64,000 nt of DNA from Brucella sp. BE17 (GCF_039545455.1 NZ_CP154467.1:2226501-2290500), one strand, 5' to 3'; positions 1-8,488 are shown, numbered from the stretch's first letter. Numbers and translations: made by a program. The notes: generated by a model from the letters alone, not told the origin.

Positions 1-521
1 CGGAAGACAAGATCTTTCTCTCCGATTGCATGCAGACGGCTGGCTGGCTGATGCGCAGTCTTGATCAGCGCGCGCGCACTATTTTGAAAGTCAGCCAGGA
101 GATCGTGCGCCAGCAGGACGGCTTCCTGCATCATGGCGTGACGCATCTTAAACCGCTCAATCTGCGCACTGTGGCGGATGCTGTCGGTATGCACGAATCG
201 ACCATTAGCCGCGTTACGGCCAACAAATTCATGCAAACGCCGCGCGGCACGTTTGAACTACGCTATTTCTTCACCGCTTCCATTGCATCCACGCAAGGCG
301 GTGACGCGCATTCGTCAGAAAGCGTGCGCCATCGCATCCGGCAGATGATCGAGGCTGAAACGCCCGGTGATGTTCTCTCCGATGATGCGATTGTCGATGC
401 CTTGAAAAAGGATGGGGTGGAGATTGCGCGCAGGACGGTGGCGAAATATCGCGAGGCCATGAATATTGCCTCGTCCGTGCAGCGCCGGCGTGAGAAAAGG
501 GCGCGGCAAGCCGCCTCCTGA
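1..521 (+). CDS. rpoN: RNA polymerase sigma-54 factor, C-terminal part (truncated by window edge)
   Basis: This is the last ~172 residues of sigma-54, read in the frame starting at base 3; the start lies before the window. Sigma-54 directs RNA polymerase to -24/-12 promoters and needs an AAA+ activator to open DNA. The part present covers the end of the core-binding region, a helix-turn-helix (VGMHESTISRVTANKFMQTP) and the diagnostic RpoN box ARRTVAKYRE near the end, which contacts the -24 element. The hpf and ptsN genes that follow are the usual rpoN neighbours in proteobacteria. A 500-bp spacer separates it from hpf, so hpf probably has its own promoter. Confidence 0.96.
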   Translation, partial: EDKIFLSDCMQTAGWLMRSLDQRARTILKVSQEIVRQQDGFLHHGVTHLKPLNLRTVADAVGMHESTISRVTANKFMQTPRGTFELRYFFTASIASTQGGDAHSSESVRHRIRQMIEAETPGDVLSDDAIVDALKKDGVEIARRTVAKYREAMNIASSVQRRREKRARQAAS

Positions 522-1027
522 GCCATTATATGTTCTTCGCATGCAGGTTGTTCGCTTTGAATTTTTGAACATCGGGCACTGTTTCATCAGAAAAAATCGA
601 TCAAAGTTTGTGGAAATCAAATTACCCCAGGTTAGGGGACTGGAAAAATGGGCAATTGACAAGCCCTTGCGGACACAATAGAAGCCCGCTCGCGTTACAG
701 ACCGGACCGGAAGGCGTCAGGCAGGGCTTGTCTGGCTGGCCATTGGTGGCAAGGAAAGGTATTGTTGTCGCAGGGCAACGAACATGCGTTTGGGACGTTG
801 CATAAGACAGGCTGCGTAAGAACAGCGGTGCGGGGTTGCCGTCAGGGGCTCCGCGACGGAATGACATTATTGAGGGTTTTCGGCGTAAATTTTGGAACTT
901 TGCTAGCTTGTGGGAACCGGCTGGAAATCCAGAGAAATGGAAGTCATCTTTAATGCCAGTTTGCTTTGCTCTTCGCTTGTCTTGTGATTAGACTGGTTCC
1001 TGTTGTAACGCAAATGAGGTGTGCCAA
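522..1027. other. 506-bp spacer between rpoN and hpf, with a long inverted repeat
   Basis: No convincing gene. Short open frames here have no clear ribosome binding sites. The notable structure is a perfect 10-bp inverted repeat: GACAAGCCCT at 658-667 and AGGGCTTGTC at 723-732, enclosing 55 bases. It could fold a ~75-nt stem-loop RNA or be an operator pair. The hpf promoter must also lie here, but I cannot place it with confidence. Confidence 0.5.
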
Positions 1028-1621
1028 ATGACTCTGCGTGTATCTGGAAAGCATATGGATGTCGGTGAAGCTTTCACGACCCGAATCGTCGATCGGGTTA
1101 ACGAGGCTGTCGGCAAATATTTCGACCATGGCTTTTCCGGGCAAGTGACATTGACCAAATCCGGCTCGCGTTTCAGTGCGGACTGCACCCTTTTCCTTGA
1201 TAGTGGTGCTGCACTTCAGAGCACGGGCGAGGCGCAGGACCCGCAGCTGGCTTTCGACGCGGCGGCGGAAAAGATTGAAACGCGCTTGCGTCGCTATAAT
1301 CGTCGCCTGAAATCGCGACCGGCGACCCAGCCAAATGTGATCTATGATGACGTGGCATATCGTGTTATGGCACCGCTGTTGGATGAGGAGGAGGACCTTC
1401 CGGCGGATTATGCGCCAGCGATCGTTGCAGAATCGTCGATCTCGCTGCGCACCATGTCCGTGGCATCGGCGGTGGTGGAGCTGGACCTGATCGAAAATCC
1501 AGTTCTGGTGTTCCGCAATGCCGGCAATGATGAAGTGAATATCGTCTACCGTCGCGCGGACGGCAATATTGGCTGGGTAGATCCATCGACGGTCACCCGC
1601 CAGGCCGCACCCGGCGCCTGA
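1028..1621 (+). CDS. hpf: Ribosome hibernation promoting factor, long form
   Basis: 197 residues, the length of the long HPF type that alone converts idle 70S ribosomes to 100S dimers in stationary phase. The N-terminal S30AE domain spans roughly residues 1-100 (MTLRVSGKHMDVGEAF at the start). A linker follows, then a C-terminal dimerisation domain from about residue 138 (SVASAVVELDLIENPVLVFRN and NIGWVDPS). I chose the ATG at 1028 because GAGGTG sits about 8 bases upstream; an in-frame GTG at 1019 would add only three residues. It lies between rpoN and ptsN, the conserved rpoN-hpf-ptsN arrangement. Confidence 0.95.
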   Translation: MTLRVSGKHMDVGEAFTTRIVDRVNEAVGKYFDHGFSGQVTLTKSGSRFSADCTLFLDSGAALQSTGEAQDPQLAFDAAAEKIETRLRRYNRRLKSRPATQPNVIYDDVAYRVMAPLLDEEEDLPADYAPAIVAESSISLRTMSVASAVVELDLIENPVLVFRNAGNDEVNIVYRRADGNIGWVDPSTVTRQAAPGA

Positions 1622-1632
1622 CGGCAAACCTG

Positions 1633-1667
1633 AAGCGCACGCCTCTTTGATAAAGAGGGGTGCGCTT
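1633..1667 (+). terminator. Strong hairpin after hpf
   Basis: AAGCGCAC and CCTCTTT on the left arm pair with AAAGAGG and GTGCGCTT on the right arm, a ~15-bp stem with a tiny loop. It is followed only by TTCC, so it may be a partial terminator or an RNA-processing/stability hairpin between hpf and ptsN rather than a full stop. Confidence 0.6.
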
Positions 1668-1714
1668 TCCTAAACCGGGCCGTAAGCGGCCTGATTGAAG
1701 AAGGAACGGAGAGA

Positions 1715-2179
1715 ATGGATCTTAGTGATCTGATTCAGCCAGGGGCGATCATCCCTGCGTTGAAAGCCAGCTCCAAGAAGCAGCTTTTGCAGATTTTGTC
1801 TGAGAAAGCCGCCGAACTGACCGGACTCCCTGAGCGTGAAGTCTTTGAGACAATTCTTCAACGCGAACGCCTCGGTTCCACCGGGGTCGGCAGCGGCATT
1901 GCGATCCCGCATGGCAAGCTTGTCAATATCGACAAGATTGCTGGCATCTTCGCACGCCTTGAGACGCCGGTCGATTTCGAAGCGTTGGACGATCAGCCTG
2001 TCGATCTTGTTTTCCTGCTATTGGCTCCGGAAAATGCCGGTGCCGATCATCTCAAAGCCCTCTCGCGCATCGCACGCATGCTGCGTGATCCCGATGTGGT
2101 CGCAAAATTGCGCGGAACCCTTGATGCGCAGGCGCTTTATTCATTCCTGACGACGCAGCCGGCTTCAAACGCCGCCTGA
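1715..2179 (+). CDS. ptsN: Nitrogen-related PTS protein EIIA(Ntr)
   Basis: 154 residues, a typical EIIA-Ntr length. It receives phosphate from the PtsP-NPr chain and acts as a regulator (potassium, nitrogen and stress responses) rather than a sugar transporter. The PTS EIIA type-2 signature is clear: GSGIAIPHGK with the phosphoacceptor His66. The start ATG follows GGAACGGAGAGA. It is the third member of the conserved rpoN-hpf-ptsN group, 93 bp after hpf with a hairpin between. In alphaproteobacteria this route links nitrogen status to cell-cycle and stress regulators; that role here is inferred from the family. Confidence 0.95.
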   Translation: MDLSDLIQPGAIIPALKASSKKQLLQILSEKAAELTGLPEREVFETILQRERLGSTGVGSGIAIPHGKLVNIDKIAGIFARLETPVDFEALDDQPVDLVFLLLAPENAGADHLKALSRIARMLRDPDVVAKLRGTLDAQALYSFLTTQPASNAA

Positions 2180-2211
2180 TTGTCTTATTCAATCAGATTG
2201 AAACCAATCAA

Positions 2212-2240
2212 AAGGCCGCAGTTATATCAACTGCGGCCTT
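2212..2240. terminator. Bidirectional terminator between ptsN and DUF1150
   Basis: A 12-bp perfect stem: AAGGCCGCAGTT (2212-2223) pairs with AACTGCGGCCTT (2229-2240), followed by GTTTG on the + strand and preceded by A-rich sequence for the opposite strand. It sits between convergent genes. Confidence 0.85.
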
Positions 2241-2267
2241 GTTTGAGGTGGCTTTGAAGAGCCCGTT

Positions 2268-2513
2268 TTAATGCAACAGAACCGTGCGCAACTCATGCTC
2301 ATGCGCACCCTGAAGTGCGGTGGCGCGCACATCGGAAAGCACGATCGGTTCACCGCTGGCGCCAAAAAGCGCCCATAATTCAAGGCCCGGCTCAATGGGG
2401 GGAAGGGCGGGGAAGCTGCGGGCAAGGTCGTCAGAACGGATCTTGCGCACATAGGCGAGTTCACCTTCACCCAGATGAGCGAATTCGTTTTCGGTGAGAA
2501 TCTGTCTGTTCAT
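2268..2513 (-). CDS. DUF1150 family protein
   Basis: A small (81-residue) conserved protein of unknown function found in alphaproteobacteria, usually directly after a small heat-shock gene, as here. I recognise the family from its overall look (start MNRQILTENEFAHLG, then YVRKIRSDD and LWALFGASGEPI). I chose the start at 2513 because GGAGG lies 7 bases upstream; an ATG at 2528 overlaps that ribosome site. Its pairing with hsp20 suggests a heat-stress role, but the activity is unknown. Confidence 0.85.
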   Translation of the reverse strand: MNRQILTENEFAHLGEGELAYVRKIRSDDLARSFPALPPIEPGLELWALFGASGEPIVLSDVRATALQGAHEHELRTVLLH

Positions 2514-2616
2514 GGTCTTAGCCTCCATTCTCGCGGCACATCATTTGCGACCATGCCACATCAGAGCTTCGTCTTGATAGTATAGCTTTTTTAACTGAAC
2601 GAAACCTGAACGTTTT

Positions 2617-3039
2617 TCAGTCTTTAACAGCTATGTTGATTTTCTTGATCAGCCGTTCGGGTTCCGGGCGGTCGAGATCGACCGCGAGAAGACCGTTTTT
2701 GAGCTCGCAGCCCACCACACGCATGCCATCGGCCAGCACGAACACACGCTGAAACTGGCGTGCGGCAATACCGCGATGCAGATATTCGCGTTCGCTATCA
2801 TCGCTCTGGCGACCGCGGATAACAAGCTGGTTGTCTTCCGTCATCACTTCGAGGTCGTCGCTCGCAAAGCCTGCGACGGCAAGCGTGATGCGTAGACGTT
2901 CTGAACCTGCATCGCCGCGCAGGCGTTCAATATTGTAGGGTGGGTAGCCGTCTCCGGATTTGGCAATCCGTTCCAGCGTCTTTTCCATCGTGTCGAATCC
3001 GAGCAGCAAAGGGCTCGAAAACGGTGTCATTCGTGTCAT
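2617..3039 (-). CDS. Small heat-shock protein, Hsp20/IbpA family
   Basis: 140 residues with an alpha-crystallin domain (about residues 35-130): YNIERL..., LRITLAVAGFASDDLEV, REYLHRGIAARQFQRVFVLAD and ELKNGLLAVDL. These ATP-independent holdases bind unfolding proteins in the cytoplasm and pass them to DnaK/ClpB. The IxI-type tail is weak (KKINIAV). It heads an apparent two-gene unit with DUF1150. Its 5' leader folds like a ROSE thermosensor (see 3040-3145), so translation is likely controlled by temperature. Confidence 0.93.
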   Translation of the reverse strand: MTRMTPFSSPLLLGFDTMEKTLERIAKSGDGYPPYNIERLRGDAGSERLRITLAVAGFASDDLEVMTEDNQLVIRGRQSDDSEREYLHRGIAARQFQRVFVLADGMRVVGCELKNGLLAVDLDRPEPERLIKKINIAVKD

Positions 3040-3145
3040 TGTATCAGTCCTTGATCAGAAGCGACCGTCACGAAGCAGACCCCTAAGGCATCTTGCTTCG
3101 ATACCTGATATGGCTTGTGAAAAGCCGGACTTCAAGTGCTGAAGC
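3040..3145 (-). ncRNA. ROSE-type RNA thermometer in the hsp20 leader
   Basis: Read on the minus strand, the leader shows four hairpins in a row: CTTCA/TGAAG (3130-3144), GGCTT/AAGCC (3112-3126), CGAAGCA/TGCTTCG (3071-3100) and, next to the start codon, GGUCGCUU pairing with AAGGACU (about 3047-3067). The last contains the hallmark UYGCU motif (UCGCU, 3060-3064) pairing with the Shine-Dalgarno AGGA (3048-3051), with the central G left unpaired opposite GG. This is the ROSE signature. Heat should melt this stem and expose the ribosome site of hsp20. The architecture is seen in the sequence; thermometer function is from the family. Confidence 0.78.
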
Positions 3146-3205
3146 TTGGGATAGTGATAAAACAGGCAAGGCTTGCGGGTTAGCTGCCAGTGTTGCTGGT
3201 CGGGC

Positions 3206-3703
3206 TCAACGCCGCGCTTTTGCCAATGCTGCGCCAAAGGCATTGGCAAAAAGCTCGCGATCATCGTGATGGAGGAAGCTGCCGATGGCCACGCCGTCAT
3301 TGCGGCTTTCAACCCGCATGTCGGTAATACCGATATCGGGTTTTCGCGCCACGCGAAACCGGGTCCAGAACGGATTGAAGCGATGTTCCTTAAGCTTGCC
3401 GGAGGCGGCATATTGACGAATATGCAGCTCTGTGCGCGAGACAGAAATTTCTTCACGCACACGCGCCGCCCGATAATTGAGCCGAAACGCCAGATAGATT
3501 GCCAGAACATCGAGGCCGAAGAACCCGATGATCGGCCATGCGCCGATGGACCAGAACAGCAAAACGACAAAAAGCCAGCAGGCAATCAATGCTGCCATCA
3601 GAAGCTTGAAACCTTTGCGACCCAGCGAACGATAGGGCGTCAGCAGGGCTTTAAAAATCGGAGTGTCGAACCTGTCAGGCGTCGCGCCGTCTGGATGATG
3701 CAT
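3206..3703 (-). CDS. DUF2244 domain membrane protein
   Basis: 165 residues. The N-terminal third has two membrane segments with a short turn (about residues 31-72: LLMAALIACWLFVVLLFW and PIIGFFGLDVLAIYLAF), followed by a soluble C-terminal half. This is the DUF2244 layout, common in alphaproteobacteria and of unknown function. It is divergent from nth, with 99 bp between starts. A long open frame on the opposite strand (from 3173) is a shadow that reads into nth. Confidence 0.85.
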   Translation of the reverse strand: MHHPDGATPDRFDTPIFKALLTPYRSLGRKGFKLLMAALIACWLFVVLLFWSIGAWPIIGFFGLDVLAIYLAFRLNYRAARVREEISVSRTELHIRQYAASGKLKEHRFNPFWTRFRVARKPDIGITDMRVESRNDGVAIGSFLHHDDRELFANAFGAALAKARR

Positions 3704-3802
3704 GATACCGGGCCTCTATGCTCTTGGGACCGGAACCTGACCAAGGGGGCTGCGTCAAGCTGCGGGTTGTTTTCCAGGAACGGACATCAGTATAGAGACA
3801 GA

Positions 3803-4549
3803 ATGCAAAAGGCCAAAATCAAATCGCTCGTAAAATCTGCGACAGATACAGATACGATCCGCCGTCCGCGCCGTTTGGCGGGTACGCTTTATACCGCCGA
3901 TGAAGTCCATGAGATTTTCCGCCGCTTTTCGATCCAGCGCCCGGAGCCGCAGGGTGAGCTTGAACACGTTAATGCTTTTACGCTTCTGGTGGCGGTTGTG
4001 TTGTCAGCGCAGGCGACGGATGCCGGTGTTAACAAAGCAACACGCGCATTGTTCGCCGTTGCCGATACGCCACAAAAAATGCGGGCTTTGGGCGAAGAGA
4101 CGGTCGGTAATTATATCCGCACCATCGGGCTTTGGCGCAACAAGGCCAAAAACGTCATTCTTTTGTCTGAGGCGCTGATCCGCGATTATGGCGGGAACGT
4201 GCCGGGTGAGCGCGATGAACTGGTGAAATTGCCAGGCGTGGGACGCAAGACGGCCAATGTGGTGCTCAATATGGCTTTTGGCCAGCCGACCATGGCGGTG
4301 GATACACATATCTTGCGCATCGGCAACCGTATCGGTCTTGCGCCTGCCAAGACGCCGGATGCGGTGGAGGCGATCCTCGTGCGGGTTATTCCGTCAGAAT
4401 TCATGCAGCACGCGCATCACTGGCTGATTCTGCATGGGCGCTATACCTGCAAGGCCCGCAAGCCCGAATGCGAGAAATGTGTGATTGCCGATATCTGCAA
4501 ATATCCGGCCAAAACGTGCGATATCCCGGCAGCATTATTGCCACTTTAA
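3803..4549 (+). CDS. nth: Endonuclease III
   Basis: 248 residues. A bifunctional DNA glycosylase/AP lyase that removes oxidised pyrimidines in base excision repair. The helix-hairpin-helix LPGVGRKTANVVL carries catalytic Lys149, and VDTHI carries Asp167; the 18-residue spacing equals that of E. coli Nth (K120/D138). The C-terminal [4Fe-4S] motif C-x6-C-x2-C-x5-C is intact. The start is the ATG at 3803. The frame stays open back to 3173, but that extension is antisense to DUF2244 and does not look like protein. About 30 extra residues precede the conserved core, as in rhizobial Nth. Confidence 0.95.
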   Translation: MQKAKIKSLVKSATDTDTIRRPRRLAGTLYTADEVHEIFRRFSIQRPEPQGELEHVNAFTLLVAVVLSAQATDAGVNKATRALFAVADTPQKMRALGEETVGNYIRTIGLWRNKAKNVILLSEALIRDYGGNVPGERDELVKLPGVGRKTANVVLNMAFGQPTMAVDTHILRIGNRIGLAPAKTPDAVEAILVRVIPSEFMQHAHHWLILHGRYTCKARKPECEKCVIADICKYPAKTCDIPAALLPL

Positions 4550-4554
4550 GACTG

Positions 4555-4821
4555 TTAACGGCGCGAACGTTTCACCGGCTTGCGTTGCAGATGACAGACT
4601 TTGACGCGTGAGCCGTCCCGACCTCGTTTCCATGTGCAGCCTTCAGTCTTCGGCTTGCCTTCATAGATGTAAATCTTGCCACGGCGTTTCTTGTTGAACG
4701 TCTGGTTCGAGAAATCATGGCCGCCAACGCGCACATTCTTGCCGAAGCGCACTTCGGCGAAAGAAGGGGCTGAGGAAAGCATGAGTGCGAGAACGCACAG
4801 GATTGCCGGGATCAGTTTCAT
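4555..4821 (-). CDS. Small secreted hypothetical protein
   Basis: 88 residues with a clear signal peptide (MKLIPAILCVLALMLSSAPSFA, cleavage likely after residue 22). The mature part is short, very basic (ending KPVKRSRR) and has two cysteines that could form one disulfide. I do not recognise a function. It converges on nth, whose stop lies 5 bp away. Confidence 0.7.
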   Translation of the reverse strand: MKLIPAILCVLALMLSSAPSFAEVRFGKNVRVGGHDFSNQTFNKKRRGKIYIYEGKPKTEGCTWKRGRDGSRVKVCHLQRKPVKRSRR

Positions 4822-4892
4822 TGCAAGCCGCCTGACATAAGATTTGCATCGACTTTAGCGGCGACCGCGCTTTTTTCAAAGCGTGTTTTGTT

Positions 4893-5618
4893 TCAACGTG
4901 CGGGCGGGGAGAGGCGGCTTTGCTCGCGTTGTGAAATCGCCTTATGCAGATGGACCATCATGGTGGCGGCGAAAAGCGGGGTGAGCAGATTGAGAAGCGG
5001 CACTGCCATGAAGCCCGCAATCAATAGCCCCGCCAGAAAAATGCTGACGCCATAATGCGAGCGCAGTTCTTTGGCTTCCGCTTCGGAATGATGGCGCATG
5101 GCGGCAAACTCGAAAAACTCCCGGCTGAGCAGATAGGCGTTGATCACGAAAAAGGCGATCAGGTTGACGCCTGGCACGAACAGCAGGATCAGCGCCACGA
5201 TATTGCCGATAATTACCACGCCGAGAAATTTAAGTGAGCTGATGATCGAGCGGCCAAGCGGCAGTGGCGTTCCGGCTGGATCGAGAGAATAATCCTCACG
5301 CTCGATGATTTCCGCGACGTCATCGAGGAAAAGACCGGCGATGAGGGCAGTGACAGGGGCGATCATCAGCGCAAGAACCAGTGCCAGGCCAAGTCCCGCC
5401 GCGATAGCTGCGACAATACCCAGCCATCCAGCCCATGCGGGCATGCCCGGCAGCAATTGTTCGAGCCATGGCCAGCCATAATTCAAGAAAATTTGACGGA
5501 TCGATATCCATAAGCCGGCGAGCAGCAGGAGCGTCAACCCGAGCGTTTTCCAGAAAACTGAGCGGAATTCCGGTGTGAACAGGCGGCTGAGGGCCTTCAG
5601 GGCGGCATTTATGATCAT
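4893..5618 (-). CDS. EI24 / CysZ-like membrane protein
   Basis: 241 residues with about four long membrane segments and the pattern of the EI24 (DUF540) family, which includes the sulfate permease CysZ. Segments include TLGLTLLLLAGLWISI, WLGIVAAIAAGLGLALVLAL, FLGVVIIGNIVALILLF and GVSIFLAGLLIAGFM. The start at MIINAALKAL (5618) is preceded by GAGGCGAAA; the frame opens 15 codons earlier without a ribosome site. Sulfate uptake is possible given the cys genes elsewhere in the window, but this gene is not linked to them, so I keep the neutral name. Confidence 0.75.
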   Translation of the reverse strand: MIINAALKALSRLFTPEFRSVFWKTLGLTLLLLAGLWISIRQIFLNYGWPWLEQLLPGMPAWAGWLGIVAAIAAGLGLALVLALMIAPVTALIAGLFLDDVAEIIEREDYSLDPAGTPLPLGRSIISSLKFLGVVIIGNIVALILLFVPGVNLIAFFVINAYLLSREFFEFAAMRHHSEAEAKELRSHYGVSIFLAGLLIAGFMAVPLLNLLTPLFAATMMVHLHKAISQREQSRLSPPAR

Positions 5619-5768
5619 TTTCGCCTCAGTTTCTGGCTTGGGATGAAAAGGAAATAGGAACAATCAGCGTCCGCCGCAAGCATTTCTCCCCATCCAACAA
5701 GCGTGTCGCGGGTAGCCAAATCCGTTGCAAAAGGCTAAACCCGCATCCACATTGGTCCCGATATGGTT

Positions 5769-5816
5769 AGAGCGCATCCCGAAAAATGTGAAACGATTTT
5801 CGGAATAAGTTGCGCT
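5769..5816. repeat. Dispersed palindromic repeat, copy 1
   Basis: A ~48-bp dyad: AGCGCA (5771-5776) pairs with TGCGCT (5811-5816), and inside it CCGAAAA pairs with TTTTCGG. The core GAAAAATGTGAAACGATTTTCGG matches copies at 18527 and 26741, and more distantly 8443. It lies in the spacer upstream of the adenosine-kinase-like gene. Confidence 0.85.
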
Positions 5817-5862
5817 TAAAACGGATGGGTTGGGACTTTATAAAGGGGAGCCTTTCGCGTTC

Positions 5863-6861
5863 ATGGCCACATATGACGTTCTTTGCATCGGCAATGCCAT
5901 TGTCGATATTCTTTCGCGTAGCGACGACGCCTTTCTTCAAACCAATGGTATCGTCAAAGGCGCGATGAACCTGATTGATGCCGATCGCGCGGAACTGCTC
6001 TACAAGCGCATCAACGGTGCTGTGACCGAAATGTCGGGTGGCAGCGCCAGCAATACGGCGGCAGGTATTGCCAGTCTCGGTGGGCGTTCGGCCTATTTCG
6101 GCAAGGTGGCGACTGATCATCTGGGCCGCGTTTTTGCCCATGATATCCGCGCGCAGGGCGTGGCCTTCGACACGCGTCCGCTGGAAAATGATGCGACACC
6201 GACCGCGCGCTGCATGATTTTTGTGACGCCGGATGGCGAGCGTTCCATGAACACCTATCTTGGTGCCAGCGTCGAACTTGGACCGGAAGACATCGAGGCA
6301 TCCAAGGTCGCGGATGCCAAGGTGACCTATTTTGAAGGCTATCTGTGGGACCCGCCACGCGCCAAGGAAGCGATCGTCATGGCCTCGAAAATTGCCCATG
6401 AGGCCGGGCGCAAGATGGCCATGACGCTGTCGGATCCGTTCTGCGTCGACCGCTATCGCGACGAGTTTCTCGAGCTGATGCGTAAGAAAACCGTCGATAT
6501 CGTCTTTTCTAATGAAGAAGAGGCCAAGTCGCTTTACAAGACTGAATCTCTGGAAACGGCAATTGCTGCAATGCGCATGGATTGCGCGCTTTCGGTCATT
6601 ACGCGTTCGGAAAAGGGAGCCGTTGTCATAACGCCCGATGAGACCATCGAAGTTCCGGCCATTGAGATCGAAGAGCTGATCGATACGACCGGCGCGGGCG
6701 ATCTCTTTGCCGCGGGATTTCTCTCAGGTCTGACACAGGAGCGTCCGCTCAAAGAATGCGCAGAGCTTGGCGCTCTGGCGGCGGGCATCATCATTCAGCA
6801 GATGGGCCCTCGCCCACAGGCAAGCCTCAAAGATGCAGCCAAGCAGGCGGGACTGGCCTGA
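5863..6861 (+). CDS. PfkB-family sugar/nucleoside kinase, adenosine-kinase-like
   Basis: 332 residues of the ribokinase/PfkB fold. The N-terminal GNAIVDIL and SGGSASNTAAGIASLGG form the substrate/lid region. The C-terminal signature DTTGAGDLFAAGFLSGL has the catalytic Asp and anion hole GAGD. In alphaproteobacteria this subgroup is annotated as adenosine kinase, which returns adenosine (for example from the S-adenosylhomocysteine cycle) to AMP. The ATG at 5863 is chosen with GGGGAG upstream; an earlier in-frame ATG at 5830 is less conserved. Exact substrate is not proven by sequence. Confidence 0.85.
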   Translation: MATYDVLCIGNAIVDILSRSDDAFLQTNGIVKGAMNLIDADRAELLYKRINGAVTEMSGGSASNTAAGIASLGGRSAYFGKVATDHLGRVFAHDIRAQGVAFDTRPLENDATPTARCMIFVTPDGERSMNTYLGASVELGPEDIEASKVADAKVTYFEGYLWDPPRAKEAIVMASKIAHEAGRKMAMTLSDPFCVDRYRDEFLELMRKKTVDIVFSNEEEAKSLYKTESLETAIAAMRMDCALSVITRSEKGAVVITPDETIEVPAIEIEELIDTTGAGDLFAAGFLSGLTQERPLKECAELGALAAGIIIQQMGPRPQASLKDAAKQAGLA

Positions 6862-6862
6862 T

Positions 6863-7528
6863 TTAATCGTTGTCCCGTACGATCTGGTCGCGCTTGAGTT
6901 CAGCTTCGGTGCGACCGGGTCGGCTTTTATAAACCGGCAGATTCCAGCCGAATGCAAGCGCGCCCCCGCGGACCAGAAAAGCAATCGAGCCTGCGCTGAC
7001 GGCGCTGATGATCGGATTGATCGTGGTGGTGCTTTCCAGCACGACATAGACGCAGGCCCCAGCAAGGGCTGCTGAAACATAGATTTCGCGGCGCATGAGA
7101 ACGGATGGCTCGCCAGCGACCATGTCGCGCAAGATGCCGCCGAGTGTCGCCGTGAAAATGCCGGTCACCAGAGCAACCCACGGACTGAAGCCAAGCGCGA
7201 GCCCCTTGGCAGCCCCCATGACGCTATAGGCAGACATGCCGATTGCATCGCACCACAAAAGCACACGATAGCGCGACTCGACCCGGTGGGCTGTGAAATA
7301 GACAAGAATGGCGGCTGATGTTGCGGCGAGAAGGTAGGCAGGCTCCTTTACCCAGAACACCGGCGCATCGCCCAGAATGAGATCGCGTATTGTGCCGCCG
7401 CCAATGCCGGTAATGTTGGCGAGAAAGACAAAGCCGATAATATCAAGCTGACGGCGTGATGCGGCCAGCGCGCCGGTTGCTGCAAAAATGAAAACACCGG
7501 CAAAATTGGCCCAATCGGAAATGTTCAC
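6863..7528 (-). CDS. TRIC-type cation channel (UPF0126/YadS family)
   Basis: 221 residues with about seven membrane helices and the two internal repeats of the TRIC/UPF0126 family. Each repeat carries the glycine-rich signature: GIGGGTIRDLILGD near residue 41 and ATLGGILRDMVAGE near residue 126. Bacterial members form trimeric potassium channels; some are annotated as glycine transporters. It converges on the PfkB-family gene with one base between the stops. Confidence 0.9.
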   Translation of the reverse strand: MNISDWANFAGVFIFAATGALAASRRQLDIIGFVFLANITGIGGGTIRDLILGDAPVFWVKEPAYLLAATSAAILVYFTAHRVESRYRVLLWCDAIGMSAYSVMGAAKGLALGFSPWVALVTGIFTATLGGILRDMVAGEPSVLMRREIYVSAALAGACVYVVLESTTTINPIISAVSAGSIAFLVRGGALAFGWNLPVYKSRPGRTEAELKRDQIVRDND

Positions 7529-7630
7529 ACCGCACCTTCTTCAAGCACCCCGATGGGATGCTACTGTTGTAGAAAAAGCGGTGGAATGCTCCACCGCTTG
7601 AAAATCAGGCCATTAGAAATGCTAAAAAGA

Positions 7631-8326
7631 TCAGTTCTGATCTTCGCTTTGCTCACTGGCAGGCGTGTCGGCTACGACCTTCGGTCCGCCCTTGGAAACA
7701 CCGACCATGGCCGGGCGCAGAACGCGGTCGGCAATGGCGAACCCGGCTTGAACGACCTGCACCACAGTGTTGTTGGGAAGATCGGCATTGGGGACCTCGA
7801 ACATGGCCTGATGGAAATTCGGGTCGAATTTCTCGCCTTCCGGTTCAAGCTTTTTCACACCATGGCGTTCGAGCGTCTGCAAGAGACCGCGCTCTGTGAT
7901 TTCCACACCTTCGGCCAGTGATTTCAAATTGGCATCGCTTTCACCGGCGTCAGCGGGGATCGCGTCGAGCGCACGGCGTAGATTGTCGGAAACCGAAAGC
8001 ATGTCGCGGGCGAAATTGGTCACTGCATAAGTGCGTGCATCCTGCACATCGCGCTGCGTACGCTTGCGTAGATTTTCCATTTCGGCGGCAACGCGCAGAA
8101 GCTGGTCTTTCAGCTCGCGATTATCGGCTTCCAGCGCGATAAGGCGGTTTGCGGTGTCGTCGATTTCCGCTTCGATCTCGTCTTCTGCGACTTCCGCACG
8201 CGCTTCCGCCTTACGGCTTTTCAGAAAATCGTTGGCAGCGCGGCTCAGCGCCTCGCGATCCTTCGGATTATTGATGTCGCGTTGCTCAAGATCGGGGTTT
8301 TGAGGCTTGTTCTTGTCGTCGGTCAT
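7631..8326 (-). CDS. grpE: Nucleotide exchange factor GrpE
   Basis: 231 residues. GrpE releases ADP from DnaK and acts as a thermosensor of the chaperone cycle. The charged N-terminal tail leads into a long coiled coil (about residues 40-105) and the beta-wing domain with the family motif [22 protein letters not shown] and a C-terminal [25 protein letters not shown]. Start MTDDKNK at 8326, with GGAAG upstream. It lies downstream of hrcA on the same strand, an hrcA-grpE pair common in Rhizobiales, with a palindromic repeat between them. Confidence 0.96.
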   Translation of the reverse strand: MTDDKNKPQNPDLEQRDINNPKDREALSRAANDFLKSRKAEARAEVAEDEIEAEIDDTANRLIALEADNRELKDQLLRVAAEMENLRKRTQRDVQDARTYAVTNFARDMLSVSDNLRRALDAIPADAGESDANLKSLAEGVEITERGLLQTLERHGVKKLEPEGEKFDPNFHQAMFEVPNADLPNNTVVQVVQAGFAIADRVLRPAMVGVSKGGPKVVADTPASEQSEDQN

Positions 8327-8442
8327 AATACTGCTTCCGTCTTGAATAATACGTGAATAGTACGTGGGCTCGGATATCGAGTTTCGCGCCTTTAAAATCA
8401 AGGCTTAATTTCGGTTACCCCGTCAAGTCTGACATTTCCTCA

Positions 8443-8488
8443 AGCGTGTCGCCCAAAAGTGGGAACTGGTTTTGTGATAAAGGCATGC
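8443..8488. repeat. Dispersed palindromic repeat, divergent copy 2
   Basis: GTGTCGCCCAAAAGTGGGAACTGGTTTTGTGATAA is split between 8446 and 8480. It shares the (G/C)AAAAGTG-GAAC-GGTTTT core with the other copies, but its outer arms differ. It lies in the hrcA-grpE spacer. Confidence 0.65.

Noticed and set aside
3173..3802. A long open frame joined in front of nth, suggesting a 458-residue fusion protein
   Set aside because: This part is antisense to the well-supported DUF2244 gene, shows no protein-like pattern, and nth is complete from 3803.
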